DNA from: Massilia sp. UBA2604
Lineage (GTDB): Bacteria; Pseudomonadota; Gammaproteobacteria; Burkholderiales; Burkholderiaceae_D
Assembly (NCBI GenBank): GCA_002339265.1
Contig: DDKG01000314.1
Span: 17,352 to 26,965 of the forward strand
Length of the DNA stretch: 9,614 bases
Direction of reading: 5' to 3'
Part shown: in pieces, positions 1-6,194 of the stretch
How the letters are laid out: each line of letters opens with the position of its first letter
How positions within the stretch are numbered: position 1 is the stretch's first letter
The notes under the pieces: generated by a model
What the model saw: only the letters and a program-made list of their open reading frames with translations
Told to the model about the DNA's origin: nothing
The model's database searches: none
Made by a program: the position numbers and the translations under genes

Positions 1-261
1 GCCCTGAAGAACACCCAGGAAGTCGACCTGCACTTCTTCCTGCAATATGAATTGCGCGGCCCGCTGGTGCTGATGCTGCTGGCCTTCTTCGTGGCCGGCG
101 CCGCCTTCGGCATCATGGCGCTGGCCCCGACCGTGTTCCGCCAGCGCCGCGAGAAGTGGCTCAACAAGATCACCATCCAGTCCCTGCAGAGCGCCGCCGG
201 CACCAGCACCCCGGTCGCACCGGCGCCGGACAGCGTGCCCCCGGCCCAGCCCCGACCTTAA
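1..261 (+). CDS. lapA: LapA-domain (DUF1049) inner-membrane protein, 5' end missing
   Basis: Reading frame 1 is open from the left edge to the TAA at 259-261, giving 86 visible residues. The fragment begins inside the typical LapA core: the segment NTQEVDLHFF (residues 4-13) just before a transmembrane helix at about residues 21-42 (PLVLMLLAFFVAGAAFGIMA). A basic stretch FRQRREKW and a Pro/Ala-rich tail follow. LapA proteins are usually about 100 residues with two helices, so the first helix and roughly 20 residues lie outside the window. In E. coli, LapA and LapB sit together in the inner membrane and act in LPS assembly and control. Here lapB starts 13 bp downstream, so the two are almost certainly co-transcribed. 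A later in-frame TTG at 52 is internal to the conserved region and is not the start. Family assignment is firm. The role is inferred from the family and from lapB. Confidence 0.88.
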   Translation, partial: ALKNTQEVDLHFFLQYELRGPLVLMLLAFFVAGAAFGIMALAPTVFRQRREKWLNKITIQSLQSAAGTSTPVAPAPDSVPPAQPRP

Positions 262-274
262 CAATAAGAACTCC

Positions 275-1450
275 ATGGAATTCGAACTCTGGATGCTGCT
301 TGGCATCCCCTTCTTTTTTGGCCTCGGCTGGCTCGCCGCCCGGGTTGACATCAACGAACTGGTCTCCGAATCGCGCACCTTGCCGCGCGGTTATTTCAAG
401 GGCTTGAACCACCTGCTGAACGACCAGTCCGATAAAGCCATCGATTCCTTCATCGAGATCGTCAAGCTCGATCCTGAATCGGCCGATATGCACTTTGCCC
501 TGGGCAACCTGTTCCGTCGTCGCGGCGAGACCGAGCGCGCCATCCGGGTGCACCAGAACCTGCTGGCGCGGCCCGACCTGCCGCTTGACGACAAGGCGCA
601 CGCGCAGTACGAGCTCGGCATCGACTACCTGAAAGCCGGCCTGCTGGATCGCGCCGAGGAAACCTTCAATCAGCTGGTCGACTCGTCGTATGCCGCCAAG
701 GCGCGCCGCTCGCTGCTCGAGATCTACCAGCGCGAGAAGGAGTGGAAGCGCGCCATCGCGGCCGCCGAAGGCTTGCAGGATTCGGGCGCCGGCTCGCGCC
801 AGAAGGAAATCGCCCAGTTCTATTGCGAACTGGCCCAGGACGCGCTGGTGCACACCGCGCCGAGCGACGCCATGCAGCTGCTGGATAAAGCCCTGGAAGC
901 CGACCGCCATAGCGTGCGCGCCACCATCCTGCGCGGCGACGCGCAGCTGGCCCAGGGCGACGTCGAAGAGGCGCTCAAGACCTGGCGCCGCGTCGAGCAG
1001 CAGAGCGTGCCGCACGTGGCCCTGGTCGCCGCGCGCCTGATGGACGGCTATCGCAAGGTGGGCCGGCCGCAGGAAGGCGTCAACCTGCTCAAGTCCTACC
1101 TGGCCGAGGCCTCGTCGATTGACCTGATCGAAGTGGTGTTCAAGGCCGTCATCGAGCTCGATGGCGTGCAGGCGGCCAAGGAGCTGGTGGTCGAGGAATT
1201 GCGCCGCAATCCGACCCTGCTCGGCCTGGACAAGCTGCTGGAAGCGCGCCTGATGGATGCGCCGGCGAATATCTGGGAAGAGCTGTCGATGGTCAAGAAC
1301 CTGGTGCAGCGCTATACCCAGAAGCTGGCGCGCTACCAGTGCAGCCACTGCGGCTTCAAGGCGCGCCAGTTCTACTGGCACTGCCCGGGGTGCAACCGCT
1401 GGGATTCCTACCCGCCGCGCCGCACCGAAGAACTGAACGTCATGAACTGA
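275..1450 (+). CDS. lapB: LapB (YciM), TPR and rubredoxin-like protein controlling LPS synthesis
   Basis: The product has 391 residues, close to the 389 of E. coli LapB. An N-terminal membrane anchor (about residues 4-22) precedes the family signature SRTLPRGYFKGLNHLLNDQ (33-51). Tetratricopeptide repeats then run from about residue 37 to about 330. A C-terminal zinc-ribbon/rubredoxin-like knuckle has the pairs Cys356-Cys359 and Cys370-Cys373, both CxxC. In E. coli this protein faces the cytoplasm and promotes FtsH degradation of LpxC, the committed step of lipid A synthesis, and the metal-binding end is needed for function. All four cysteines are present, so the gene looks intact. The ATG at 275 gives the full membrane anchor. 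The upstream sequence is only A-rich (AATAAGAA), a weak ribosome site that suggests coupling to lapA. rfaE1 starts 5 bp after the stop, placing LPS control and LPS heptose supply in one transcript. Confidence 0.95.
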   Translation: MEFELWMLLGIPFFFGLGWLAARVDINELVSESRTLPRGYFKGLNHLLNDQSDKAIDSFIEIVKLDPESADMHFALGNLFRRRGETERAIRVHQNLLARPDLPLDDKAHAQYELGIDYLKAGLLDRAEETFNQLVDSSYAAKARRSLLEIYQREKEWKRAIAAAEGLQDSGAGSRQKEIAQFYCELAQDALVHTAPSDAMQLLDKALEADRHSVRATILRGDAQLAQGDVEEALKTWRRVEQQSVPHVALVAARLMDGYRKVGRPQEGVNLLKSYLAEASSIDLIEVVFKAVIELDGVQAAKELVVEELRRNPTLLGLDKLLEARLMDAPANIWEELSMVKNLVQRYTQKLARYQCSHCGFKARQFYWHCPGCNRWDSYPPRRTEELNVMN

Positions 1451-1455
1451 GCACC

Positions 1456-2433
1456 ATGAACAACCCGACTCCAAGCCGCCTGCTGGCGGCCGACGATTTC
1501 CGCCGTGAGGCGGCCCCGCAACTGTCTTCCGTGCGCCTGCTGGTGGTGGGCGACGTCATGCTCGACCGCTACTGGTTCGGCGACGTCTCGCGCATCTCGC
1601 CGGAAGCCCCGGTGCCGGTGGTGCGCATCCAGAAGCGCGAAGAGCGCCTGGGCGGCGCCGCCAACGTGGCGCGCAACGCCGCCGCGCTCGGCGCCCACAC
1701 GGGCCTCTTGGGCGTGGCCGGCGCCGACGAGGCGGGCGACCAGATGGAGCAATTGCTGCAGGATGGCGGCATCCACAGCTACCTGAAGCGGGACGAGGCC
1801 ATCTCGACCATCATCAAGCTGCGCGTGATCGGCCGCCAGCAGCAGATGGTGCGCATCGACTTCGAGGATGCGCCGACCGAGAACGTCCTGCGCGACAAGC
1901 TCACCCAGTTCAAGGCGCTGCTGCCGGACTACGACGTGATCGTCCTGTCCGATTACAACAAGGGCGCCCTGGTCAATGTGGCCGAGATGATTGCCCTGGC
2001 GCGCGCCGCCGGCAAGACCGTGCTGGTCGATCCGAAGGGCGACGATTTCACGCCGTATCGGGGCGCGAGCATCCTGACCCCGAACCGCTCCGAGCTGCAG
2101 CAAGTGGTGGGCGGCTGGAAGACCGAAGAGCAATTGCTCGAGAAAGCGCAGAAGCTGCGCGAAGAGCTGAACCTGGACGCGCTGCTGCTAACCCGCTCCG
2201 AAGAGGGCATGAGCCTGTTCACGAAGGACGAGGTGCTGCACGTGCACGCCGATGCGCGCGAAGTGTTCGACGTCTCGGGCGCGGGCGACACCGTGATCGC
2301 GACCCTGGCCACCATGCTCGGCACCAAGGCGCCGCTGGCCGAAGCCCTGGTCACGGCCAACCGCGCCGGCGGCATCGTGGTCGGCAAGCTGGGCACGGCG
2401 ACCGTGACCCGTGAGGAACTGTTCGGAGCTTGA
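1456..2433 (+). CDS. rfaE1: D-glycero-beta-D-manno-heptose-7-phosphate kinase (HldA/RfaE1)
   Basis: The product has 325 residues and is a PfkB/ribokinase-family sugar kinase. Visible motifs are the N-terminal strand LLVVGDVMLDRYWFGDVSRI (28-47), the substrate-binding GGAAN (66-70), SDYNKG (165-170), DPKG (192-195), TPN (208-210) and the PfkB signature DVSGAGDT (272-279) with the catalytic base Asp278. It phosphorylates heptose 7-phosphate to the 1,7-bisphosphate on the route to ADP-heptose for the LPS inner core. The protein ends right after the kinase domain. It therefore lacks the nucleotidyltransferase half of E. coli HldE, and a separate RfaE2/HldC is expected elsewhere. I chose the ATG at 1456, 5 bp after the lapB stop. 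An in-frame start at 1339 would run through the conserved 3' end of lapB and is a shadow. No good Shine-Dalgarno is visible, so translation probably continues from lapB. The usual partner hldD is not next to it. Confidence 0.95.
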   Translation: MNNPTPSRLLAADDFRREAAPQLSSVRLLVVGDVMLDRYWFGDVSRISPEAPVPVVRIQKREERLGGAANVARNAAALGAHTGLLGVAGADEAGDQMEQLLQDGGIHSYLKRDEAISTIIKLRVIGRQQQMVRIDFEDAPTENVLRDKLTQFKALLPDYDVIVLSDYNKGALVNVAEMIALARAAGKTVLVDPKGDDFTPYRGASILTPNRSELQQVVGGWKTEEQLLEKAQKLREELNLDALLLTRSEEGMSLFTKDEVLHVHADAREVFDVSGAGDTVIATLATMLGTKAPLAEALVTANRAGGIVVGKLGTATVTREELFGA

Positions 2434-2534
2434 TCGCGCTCAGTCCCCGGGCGCAAACAATAGCCGGGGTCATCCGTCTAAGTGAGCACCGGCGGCGCCG
2501 CCGTCGGGTGCATTCAACTTACGGAGAACACGCA
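2434..2534 (+). other. rfaE1-comEA spacer with two imperfect hairpins
   Basis: This 101-bp gap holds CCCCGG (2445-2450) pairing with CCGGGG (2464-2469) across a 13-nt loop. It also holds a self-complementary block centred on GGCGGCGCCGCC (2491-2502), within 2487-2510. Neither is followed by a T tract, so neither is a textbook terminator. Together with a fresh ribosome site for the next gene, they suggest that the lapAB-rfaE1 transcript may end or weaken here. I see no convincing promoter for the next gene. Confidence 0.3.
2523..2526 (+). promoter_or_regulatory. Ribosome binding site GGAG that fixes the comEA-like start
   Basis: GGAG lies 8 nt before the ATG at 2535, which opens a perfect signal peptide. 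This decides the start against the longer in-frame reading from 2430, whose extra residues are Arg-rich and read through the spacer. Confidence 0.75.
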
Positions 2535-2876
2535 ATGATCAAGAATCTGATGCTGGCGGTCGCCGCACTGGTCGCCTCGGCCGGCTTCGCCTTTGCCCAG
2601 GTGGACGTCAACAAGGCCGACGCCGCGGCGCTCGATGGCGTGAAGGGTGTGGGACCGAGCATGTCCAAGGCCATCCTGGACGAACGCGCCAAGGGCGAAT
2701 TCAAGGACTGGGCCGACCTGCAGGGCCGCATCAAGGGACTGGGCGACAAGAAGGCCGCCAAGCTGTCCGAGGCCGGCCTGGTGGTCAATGGCAAGGGCAA
2801 GGAAGGCGCCGTGGCCAAGCCGGCCGCCAAGGACGCCAAGCCAAGCCAGACGGCCGACGCCAAGGCTGCGATGTAG
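2535..2876 (+). CDS. Secreted ComEA-type helix-hairpin-helix DNA-binding protein
   Basis: The product has 113 residues. A Sec signal peptide (residues 1-21) ends in AFA before Gln22. The mature part starts VDVNKADAAAL, the usual opening of ComEA-family HhH domains (compare VNINTA in other members). It contains two helix-hairpin-helix elements: LDGVKGVGPSMSKAIL (about 33-48) and the second around LQGRIKGLGDKKAAKL (62-77). The hairpin glycines GVG and GLG are intact. The tail, from about residue 86, is a low-complexity Lys/Ala/Pro segment. In competent bacteria, periplasmic ComEA binds incoming double-stranded DNA and ratchets it through the outer membrane. Short soluble members like this one fit the Gram-negative form. 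No other competence genes are in view, so a role in DNA uptake is inferred from family only. A general periplasmic DNA-binding role is the alternative. Confidence 0.88.
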   Translation: MIKNLMLAVAALVASAGFAFAQVDVNKADAAALDGVKGVGPSMSKAILDERAKGEFKDWADLQGRIKGLGDKKAAKLSEAGLVVNGKGKEGAVAKPAAKDAKPSQTADAKAAM

Positions 2877-2898
2877 TTTTATCCCGCTCCACATGCAC

Positions 2899-2924
2899 GT
2901 CATTCCCGCGGAGGCGGGAATCCA
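2899..2924 (+). repeat. Dispersed-type 26-bp palindromic repeat, copy 1
   Basis: The unit reads GTCATTCCCGCGGAGGCGGG and then AATCCA. It is internally palindromic (ATTCCCGC/GCGGGAAT around GGAG), so it folds as a short hairpin. It lies 22 bp after the comEA-like stop codon. This form, ATTCCCGC-N4-GCGGGAAT, resembles the extragenic repeats scattered in many proteobacterial genomes. That resemblance is from general knowledge and was not searched. Confidence 0.8.
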
Positions 2925-2975
2925 AGGCGCATGCACTACCGATACAGCTTGCTAGATCGATTGGTCGGCAGCACT

Positions 2976-3001
2976 TGGGTTCCCGCCTCCGCGGGAACGA
3001 C
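2976..3001 (-). repeat. Dispersed-type 26-bp palindromic repeat, copy 2 (inverted)
   Basis: The reverse complement of this segment matches copy 1 (2899-2924) at 24 of 26 positions. The two copies face each other across 51 bp of unlike sequence, so transcripts or single strands could form either two small hairpins or one 26-bp stem with a 51-nt loop. No transposase gene lies nearby. Confidence 0.8.
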
Positions 3002-3029
3002 CTGACGGTCGGAATGTGACATGTATTGA

Positions 3030-3058
3030 CTGACATCCGCGCGGGCGCGTGGCAAGAT
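3030..3058 (+). promoter_or_regulatory. Possible sigma-70-type promoter for the M28 peptidase gene
   Basis: CTGACA (3030-3035) and CAAGAT (3053-3058) are separated by 17 bp and lie about 50 bp before the peptidase ATG. Each hexamer matches the consensus only partly. An overlapping TTGACT at 3026-3031 is a better -35 box but would need a 21-bp spacer. This is weak evidence, supported by the position after a repeat-filled gap. Confidence 0.3.
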
Positions 3059-3107
3059 GTGCAAGCTCATCTGTTACAGCTTGCATACCAATACCAGAAA
3101 GGTAACC

Positions 3108-4493
3108 ATGCCTCACGCCCGTGTCTCCACCGCCTTGCTGGCGGCCCTGCTGGCCGCTTCGGCAAGCGCGCATGCCGCCACCCCTGCCGCAACGCCCGCC
3201 CAGCCGAACATCACCGCCCAGCAAGCCCAGATCAACAAGATCCTCAGCGAAATCTCGCAGCAGCGTATCGAAAGCCATATCCGCAAGCTGGTCAGCTTCG
3301 GCACCCGCCACACGATGTCGGAAACCGCATCCGAGACGCGCGGCATCGGCGCCGCGCGGCGCTGGATCAAGGCCGAGCTGGAGCGCTGCGGCGCCGGCAC
3401 GCCGCTGCAGGTGGCCTTCGACAGCCATGTGGCGCCGGTCTCGGCGCGCATCTCGAAGCCGACCGAGATCGTCAACGTGGTCGCGACCCTGCCGGGCACG
3501 CAGGCCGCCTCGAAGGACCGCATGTACGTGGTCAGCGGCCACTACGACTCGCGCGCCTCAGACGTGATGGATGCGACGTCGGATGCGCCGGGCGCCAACG
3601 ACGACGCTTCGGGCACCGCCGCCATCATGGAGCTGGCGTGCGTGATGGCCAAGCACAAATTCGACGCGACGCTGGTGTTCATGGCCGTCGCCGCCGAGGA
3701 GCAGGGCCTGATCGGCGCGCGCCACTGGGCAACCCAGGCGCGCGAAAAGGGCTGGAACGTGGCCGGCATGTTCACCAACGACATCATCGGCAGCTCGCGC
3801 GGCGACGACGGCAAGGTCGACGACAAGTCGGTGCGCCTGTTCGCGCAAAGCATCCCGGCGACCAAGGAAATGAGCGAGGCCGTGCGCCAGCTGGTGGCCA
3901 CCGGCGGCGAAAACGATTCGATCTCGCGCCAGCTCGCGCGCCACACCAAGGAGCAGGGCGAGCGCTACGTGAAGGGCTTCAAGGTCAACGTCATCCAGCG
4001 CCACGACCGCTACCTGCGCGGCGGCGACCACATGCCGTTCCTGGAGCAGGGCTATGCCGCGCTGCGCTTCACCGAGCCGGCCGAGAACTTCGACCACCAG
4101 CACCAGGACCTGCGCACCGAAAACGGCAAGGTGTATGGCGACACGATCGACCACGTCGATTTCCGCTATGTCGCCAATGTCACCAAGGTCAACGGCGCGG
4201 CCATGGCGTCGCTGGCGCTGGCCCCAAGTGCGCCGCAGGAAGTGAAACTGCGCACCGCCGGCCTGACCAACGATTCGACCCTGGTGTGGAAGGCCAATGC
4301 GGAGCCCGACCTGGCCGGCTACCGCCTCGTGTGGCGCGACACCACCAGCGCCAACTGGGAAGGCTCGAAGTGGGTCGGCAACGTCACGGAAGCGACGGTC
4401 GACCTGTCGAAGGACAATGTGTTCTTTGGCGTGCAGGCGGTCGACAAGGACGGCAACGTCAGTCCGGCGAGCTATCCCTTGCCGCTGCGCTGA
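3108..4493 (+). CDS. Secreted M28-family zinc metallopeptidase with C-terminal FN3-like domain
   Basis: The product has 461 residues. A Sec signal peptide ends at AHA (21-23). The catalytic domain (about 55-370) carries the M28 co-catalytic zinc set: His145 in SGHYDS, Asp165 in GANDDASGT, the general base Glu197 and ligand Glu198 in AEEQGL, Asp225 in TNDIIG, and His308 in GGDHMPF. All expected ligands are present, so it should be an active aminopeptidase-like enzyme of the periplasm or outside. Residues about 375-461 form a beta-rich domain with fibronectin-III features (LVWKANAEPDLAGYRLVWRD, and FFGVQAVDKDGNVSPAS near the end), probably for substrate or surface contact. The ATG at 3108 has AAAGG 5 nt upstream and opens directly into the signal peptide. 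The in-frame ATG at 3057 would add 17 residues in front of it and overlap the likely promoter. Substrate is unknown. Peptide scavenging is the plain reading. Confidence 0.92.
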   Translation: MPHARVSTALLAALLAASASAHAATPAATPAQPNITAQQAQINKILSEISQQRIESHIRKLVSFGTRHTMSETASETRGIGAARRWIKAELERCGAGTPLQVAFDSHVAPVSARISKPTEIVNVVATLPGTQAASKDRMYVVSGHYDSRASDVMDATSDAPGANDDASGTAAIMELACVMAKHKFDATLVFMAVAAEEQGLIGARHWATQAREKGWNVAGMFTNDIIGSSRGDDGKVDDKSVRLFAQSIPATKEMSEAVRQLVATGGENDSISRQLARHTKEQGERYVKGFKVNVIQRHDRYLRGGDHMPFLEQGYAALRFTEPAENFDHQHQDLRTENGKVYGDTIDHVDFRYVANVTKVNGAAMASLALAPSAPQEVKLRTAGLTNDSTLVWKANAEPDLAGYRLVWRDTTSANWEGSKWVGNVTEATVDLSKDNVFFGVQAVDKDGNVSPASYPLPLR

Positions 4494-4518
4494 ACTAGCG
4501 TAAACCATGCTTCTCGCG

Positions 4519-4541
4519 CCTGACGGAAGATATCCGTCAGG
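4519..4541 (+). terminator. Perfect 9-bp hairpin after the peptidase gene
   Basis: CCTGACGGA (4519-4527) pairs exactly with TCCGTCAGG (4533-4541) around the loop AGATA. It lies 25 bp past the peptidase stop and just before the cysM leader. It lacks a T tract, so it may be a weak or Rho-assisted terminator or an RNA 3'-end stabiliser rather than a classic intrinsic terminator. An operator for cysM is an alternative, since it ends about 30 bp before a possible -10 box. Confidence 0.5.
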
Positions 4542-4572
4542 GGTTCGCCAAACGCCGTATTGCTTCTCGGAT

Positions 4573-4578
4573 TAAAAT
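4573..4578 (+). promoter_or_regulatory. Possible -10 box of the cysM promoter
   Basis: TAAAAT stands out in a GC-rich setting 33 bp before the cysM ATG. No clear -35 hexamer is seen at 16-18 bp spacing, which would fit a promoter that needs an activator such as CysB. That last point is inference. I saw no definable CysB site. Confidence 0.35.
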
Positions 4579-4611
4579 GGCGCTTTGGTTTCGCAAGGAA
4601 TAGAGAAAGCA

Positions 4612-5514
4612 ATGGCTTACAAGACCATCGAAGCCACGATCGGCAATACGCCGCTCGTGCAGCTGCAGCGCCTGCCTGGCGCCGACATCGCGGCCCGCAA
4701 CAACATCATCCTGGGCAAGCTGGAAGGTAATAACCCGGCCGGCTCGGTGAAGGACCGCGCCGCCATGTCGATGCTGCGCGGCGCCGAGCTGCGCGGCCAG
4801 ATCAAGCCGGGCGACACCCTGATCGAAGCGACCAGCGGCAATACCGGCATCGCGCTGGCGATGGCGGCCGCGATCCTGGGCTACAAGATGATCCTGCTGA
4901 TGCCGGACAACCTGTCGGTCGAGCGCCGCCAGAGCATGGCCGCGTATGGCGCGCAGATCATCTTGACCCCGAAATCGGGCGGCATGGAATACGCTCGCGA
5001 CATGGCCGAGCAAATGCAGAAAGATGGCCAGGGCATCATCCTCGACCAGTTCGCCAACTTCGACAATCCGCGCGCGCACTACGAGACCACCGGCCCCGAA
5101 ATCTGGCGCGACACCGAAGGCCGCGTCACGCACTTCGTCAGCGCCATGGGCACCACCGGCACCATCATGGGTGTGTCGCGCTACCTGAAGGAACAGAACG
5201 AGGCGATCCGCATCGTCGGCGCCCAGCCAGAGGAAGGTTCGTCGATCCCCGGCATCCGCAAATGGCCGGAGGCCTACCTGCCGAAGATCTTCGAATCGGC
5301 GCGCGTCGACCAGGTGGAAAATGTGAACCAGGCCTCGGCCGAGCAGATGGCGCGCCGGCTGGCGGCAGAAGAGGGCATCTTCTGCGGCATCTCGGCCGCC
5401 GGCGCCTGCGAAGTGGCGCTGCGCATCGCCCAGACGGTGGAAAACGCGACCATCGTGTTCGTGGTGTGCGACCGCGGTGATCGCTACCTGTCGACCGGCG
5501 TCTTCCCCGCCTGA
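4612..5514 (+). CDS. cysM: Cysteine synthase B (O-acetylserine sulfhydrylase, CysM)
   Basis: The product has 300 residues, close to E. coli CysM (303). It is a fold-type II PLP enzyme that makes cysteine from O-acetylserine and sulfide, and CysM types can also use thiosulfate. Visible motifs are IGNTPLV (10-16), the PLP lysine Lys47 in NPAGSVKDRA, the substrate loop TSGNTG (74-79), the phosphate-binding GTTGT (180-184) and the C-terminal CDRGDRYLSTGVF (286-298). The CDRGDRYLSTG ending and the short length favour CysM over CysK. The ATG at 4612 follows AAGGAA (4595-4600) and a nearer purine run GAGAAAG (4603-4609). An earlier in-frame TTG at 4585 would add nine poorly conserved residues. The gene stands alone, with a possible promoter before it and a strong terminator after it. 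Its stop TGA is followed at once by TAG, inside a tandem repeat. Confidence 0.96.
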   Translation: MAYKTIEATIGNTPLVQLQRLPGADIAARNNIILGKLEGNNPAGSVKDRAAMSMLRGAELRGQIKPGDTLIEATSGNTGIALAMAAAILGYKMILLMPDNLSVERRQSMAAYGAQIILTPKSGGMEYARDMAEQMQKDGQGIILDQFANFDNPRAHYETTGPEIWRDTEGRVTHFVSAMGTTGTIMGVSRYLKEQNEAIRIVGAQPEEGSSIPGIRKWPEAYLPKIFESARVDQVENVNQASAEQMARRLAAEEGIFCGISAAGACEVALRIAQTVENATIVFVVCDRGDRYLSTGVFPA

Positions 5515-5547
5515 TAGCGCTGCCTGATAGCGCTGCCTGATAGCGCC
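5509..5547 (+). repeat. Three tandem copies of a 13-bp unit spanning the cysM stop codon
   Basis: The unit GCCTGATAGCGCT occurs at 5509-5521 and 5522-5534, and again at 5535-5547 with the last base changed to C. The first copy contains the cysM stop. Because 13 is not a multiple of three, the three TGA codons (5512, 5525, 5538) fall in three different frames, each followed by TAG. Replication slippage is the simple origin. Confidence 0.9.
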
Positions 5548-5557
5548 CGGAAATGAA

Positions 5558-5591
5558 AAGGCCGCCTGGGTTACAGGCGGCCTTGTTGTAT
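5558..5591 (+). terminator. Rho-independent terminator of cysM
   Basis: AAGGCCGCCTG (5558-5568) pairs perfectly with CAGGCGGCCTT (5574-5584) around GGTTA, followed by a T-rich stretch (TTGTTGTAT). The stem is preceded by an A run (GAAAAG), so it could also stop transcripts arriving from the convergent gene on the other strand, though that gene's own gap contains further hairpins. Confidence 0.88.
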
Positions 5592-5610
5592 CAGTCGCTG
5601 GGACTGCATA

Positions 5611-5688
5611 GACCGTTCTGTCGGCGTGTCGCCGACGAACTCCGGTCGTCCGCCAATGCGGCGGCTCGTACACCCGCGCGGGCGTACG
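5611..5688. other. Run of three adjacent hairpin-forming segments in the convergent gap
   Basis: Three self-complementary blocks lie side by side. In 5611-5647, GACCG pairs with CGGTC, then TTC with GAA, then GTCGGCG with CGCCGAC around TGT, about 15 bp in total. In 5650-5664, CCGCC pairs with GGCGG around AATGC. In 5667-5688, a 22-bp palindrome CGTAC-A-CCCGCGCGGG-C-GTACG has a single mismatch pair. Two weaker stems follow at 5704-5719 and 5745-5766. I find no supported gene between the cysM terminator and 5774. The block may be a terminator zone for the minus-strand gene, a structured 3' UTR or small RNA, or a decayed extragenic repeat. Confidence 0.5.
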
Positions 5689-5773
5689 CACTACTCATCC
5701 GGCGGCGCGCAAAGGCGCCACCCCATTCCGTCAAGCCAGTAGCCCGGGCGCCAGATGTCGCGCCCGCGACGAC

Positions 5774-6112
5774 TCAATCTTTCGAAGCAGGAACCGCGCC
5801 TTCTTTTGGCTTGAACTGCTTGTCGCTGATGCGGAACTTCGCACGGCGATCGCCCATCAGGTAACGCAGGTCGCGGATCGACAGGTCGCTGACTTCGTGC
5901 ATGCGGATCAGCAGCGAAGCGCCGACCGGCAGGCGGTGGTGGCGGATCTTCGAGATCACCGGCGGCGCGACTTCGAGTGCGCGCGACAGGGCTGCGTCGT
6001 TCTTTAGGCGCAGGTTCTCGATCAGGGTGTCGAGGAGGCGGTTCGGGTTGTACTGAAGCAGCTCATCGCCTTCCGAATCGCTGTTCATATCAATGCCGAC
6101 TTGGTTAGTCAT
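5774..6112 (-). CDS. Small cI/Cro-like helix-turn-helix protein, orphan regulator
   Basis: The product has 112 residues and no signal peptide or membrane segment. After an acidic N-terminus (about 1-20) comes a compact helical domain (about 23-88). It has a helix-turn-helix like phage cI/Cro: helix KNDAALSRALEV (37-48), the turn APP (49-51) and a recognition helix VISKIRHHRL (52-61) rich in basic residues. The tail (90-112) is Lys/Pro-rich and probably disordered. I recognise the type as a small conserved hypothetical of betaproteobacteria, but I know no assigned function. The ATG at 6112 has AGGAA 8 nt upstream (6125-6121), whereas Met9 (6088) has no ribosome site. It converges on cysM, and its 5' side faces a 452-bp AT-rich gap, a setting for independent regulation or autoregulation. 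Ordinary codon use places it with the core genome rather than with a prophage. DNA binding is inferred from the fold. Confidence 0.85.
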   Translation of the reverse strand: MTNQVGIDMNSDSEGDELLQYNPNRLLDTLIENLRLKNDAALSRALEVAPPVISKIRHHRLPVGASLLIRMHEVSDLSIRDLRYLMGDRRAKFRISDKQFKPKEGAVPASKD

Positions 6113-6194
6113 GATTCAAATTCCTATCTGGGGTTGAAACGGAGTCGCTGGCGGCGTTCGAGTCCGGAAGTTTAATTTCGTAATTTTCTATTCA

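Noticed and set aside
170..1474. 434-codon open frame antisense to lapA-lapB
   Set aside because: Long antisense frames are expected in DNA of this GC content. The + strand has clear LapA and LapB motifs, and the antisense protein is low-complexity and unrecognisable.
3026..4498. 490-codon + frame overlapping the M28 gene in another frame
   Set aside because: It is very Arg/Gly/Ala-rich with no motif, while the overlapping frame encodes all M28 zinc ligands. It is a shadow of GC-rich coding DNA.
4537..5691. 384-codon open frame antisense to cysM
   Set aside because: It reads back through both the terminator and the tandem repeat and has no recognisable motif. cysM on the other strand is complete.
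5611..5766. Possible tRNA or integron attC site suggested by several stems in a row
   Set aside because: The stems do not form a cloverleaf, there is no enclosing acceptor stem or T-loop sequence, and no integrase or attC core sites are visible.
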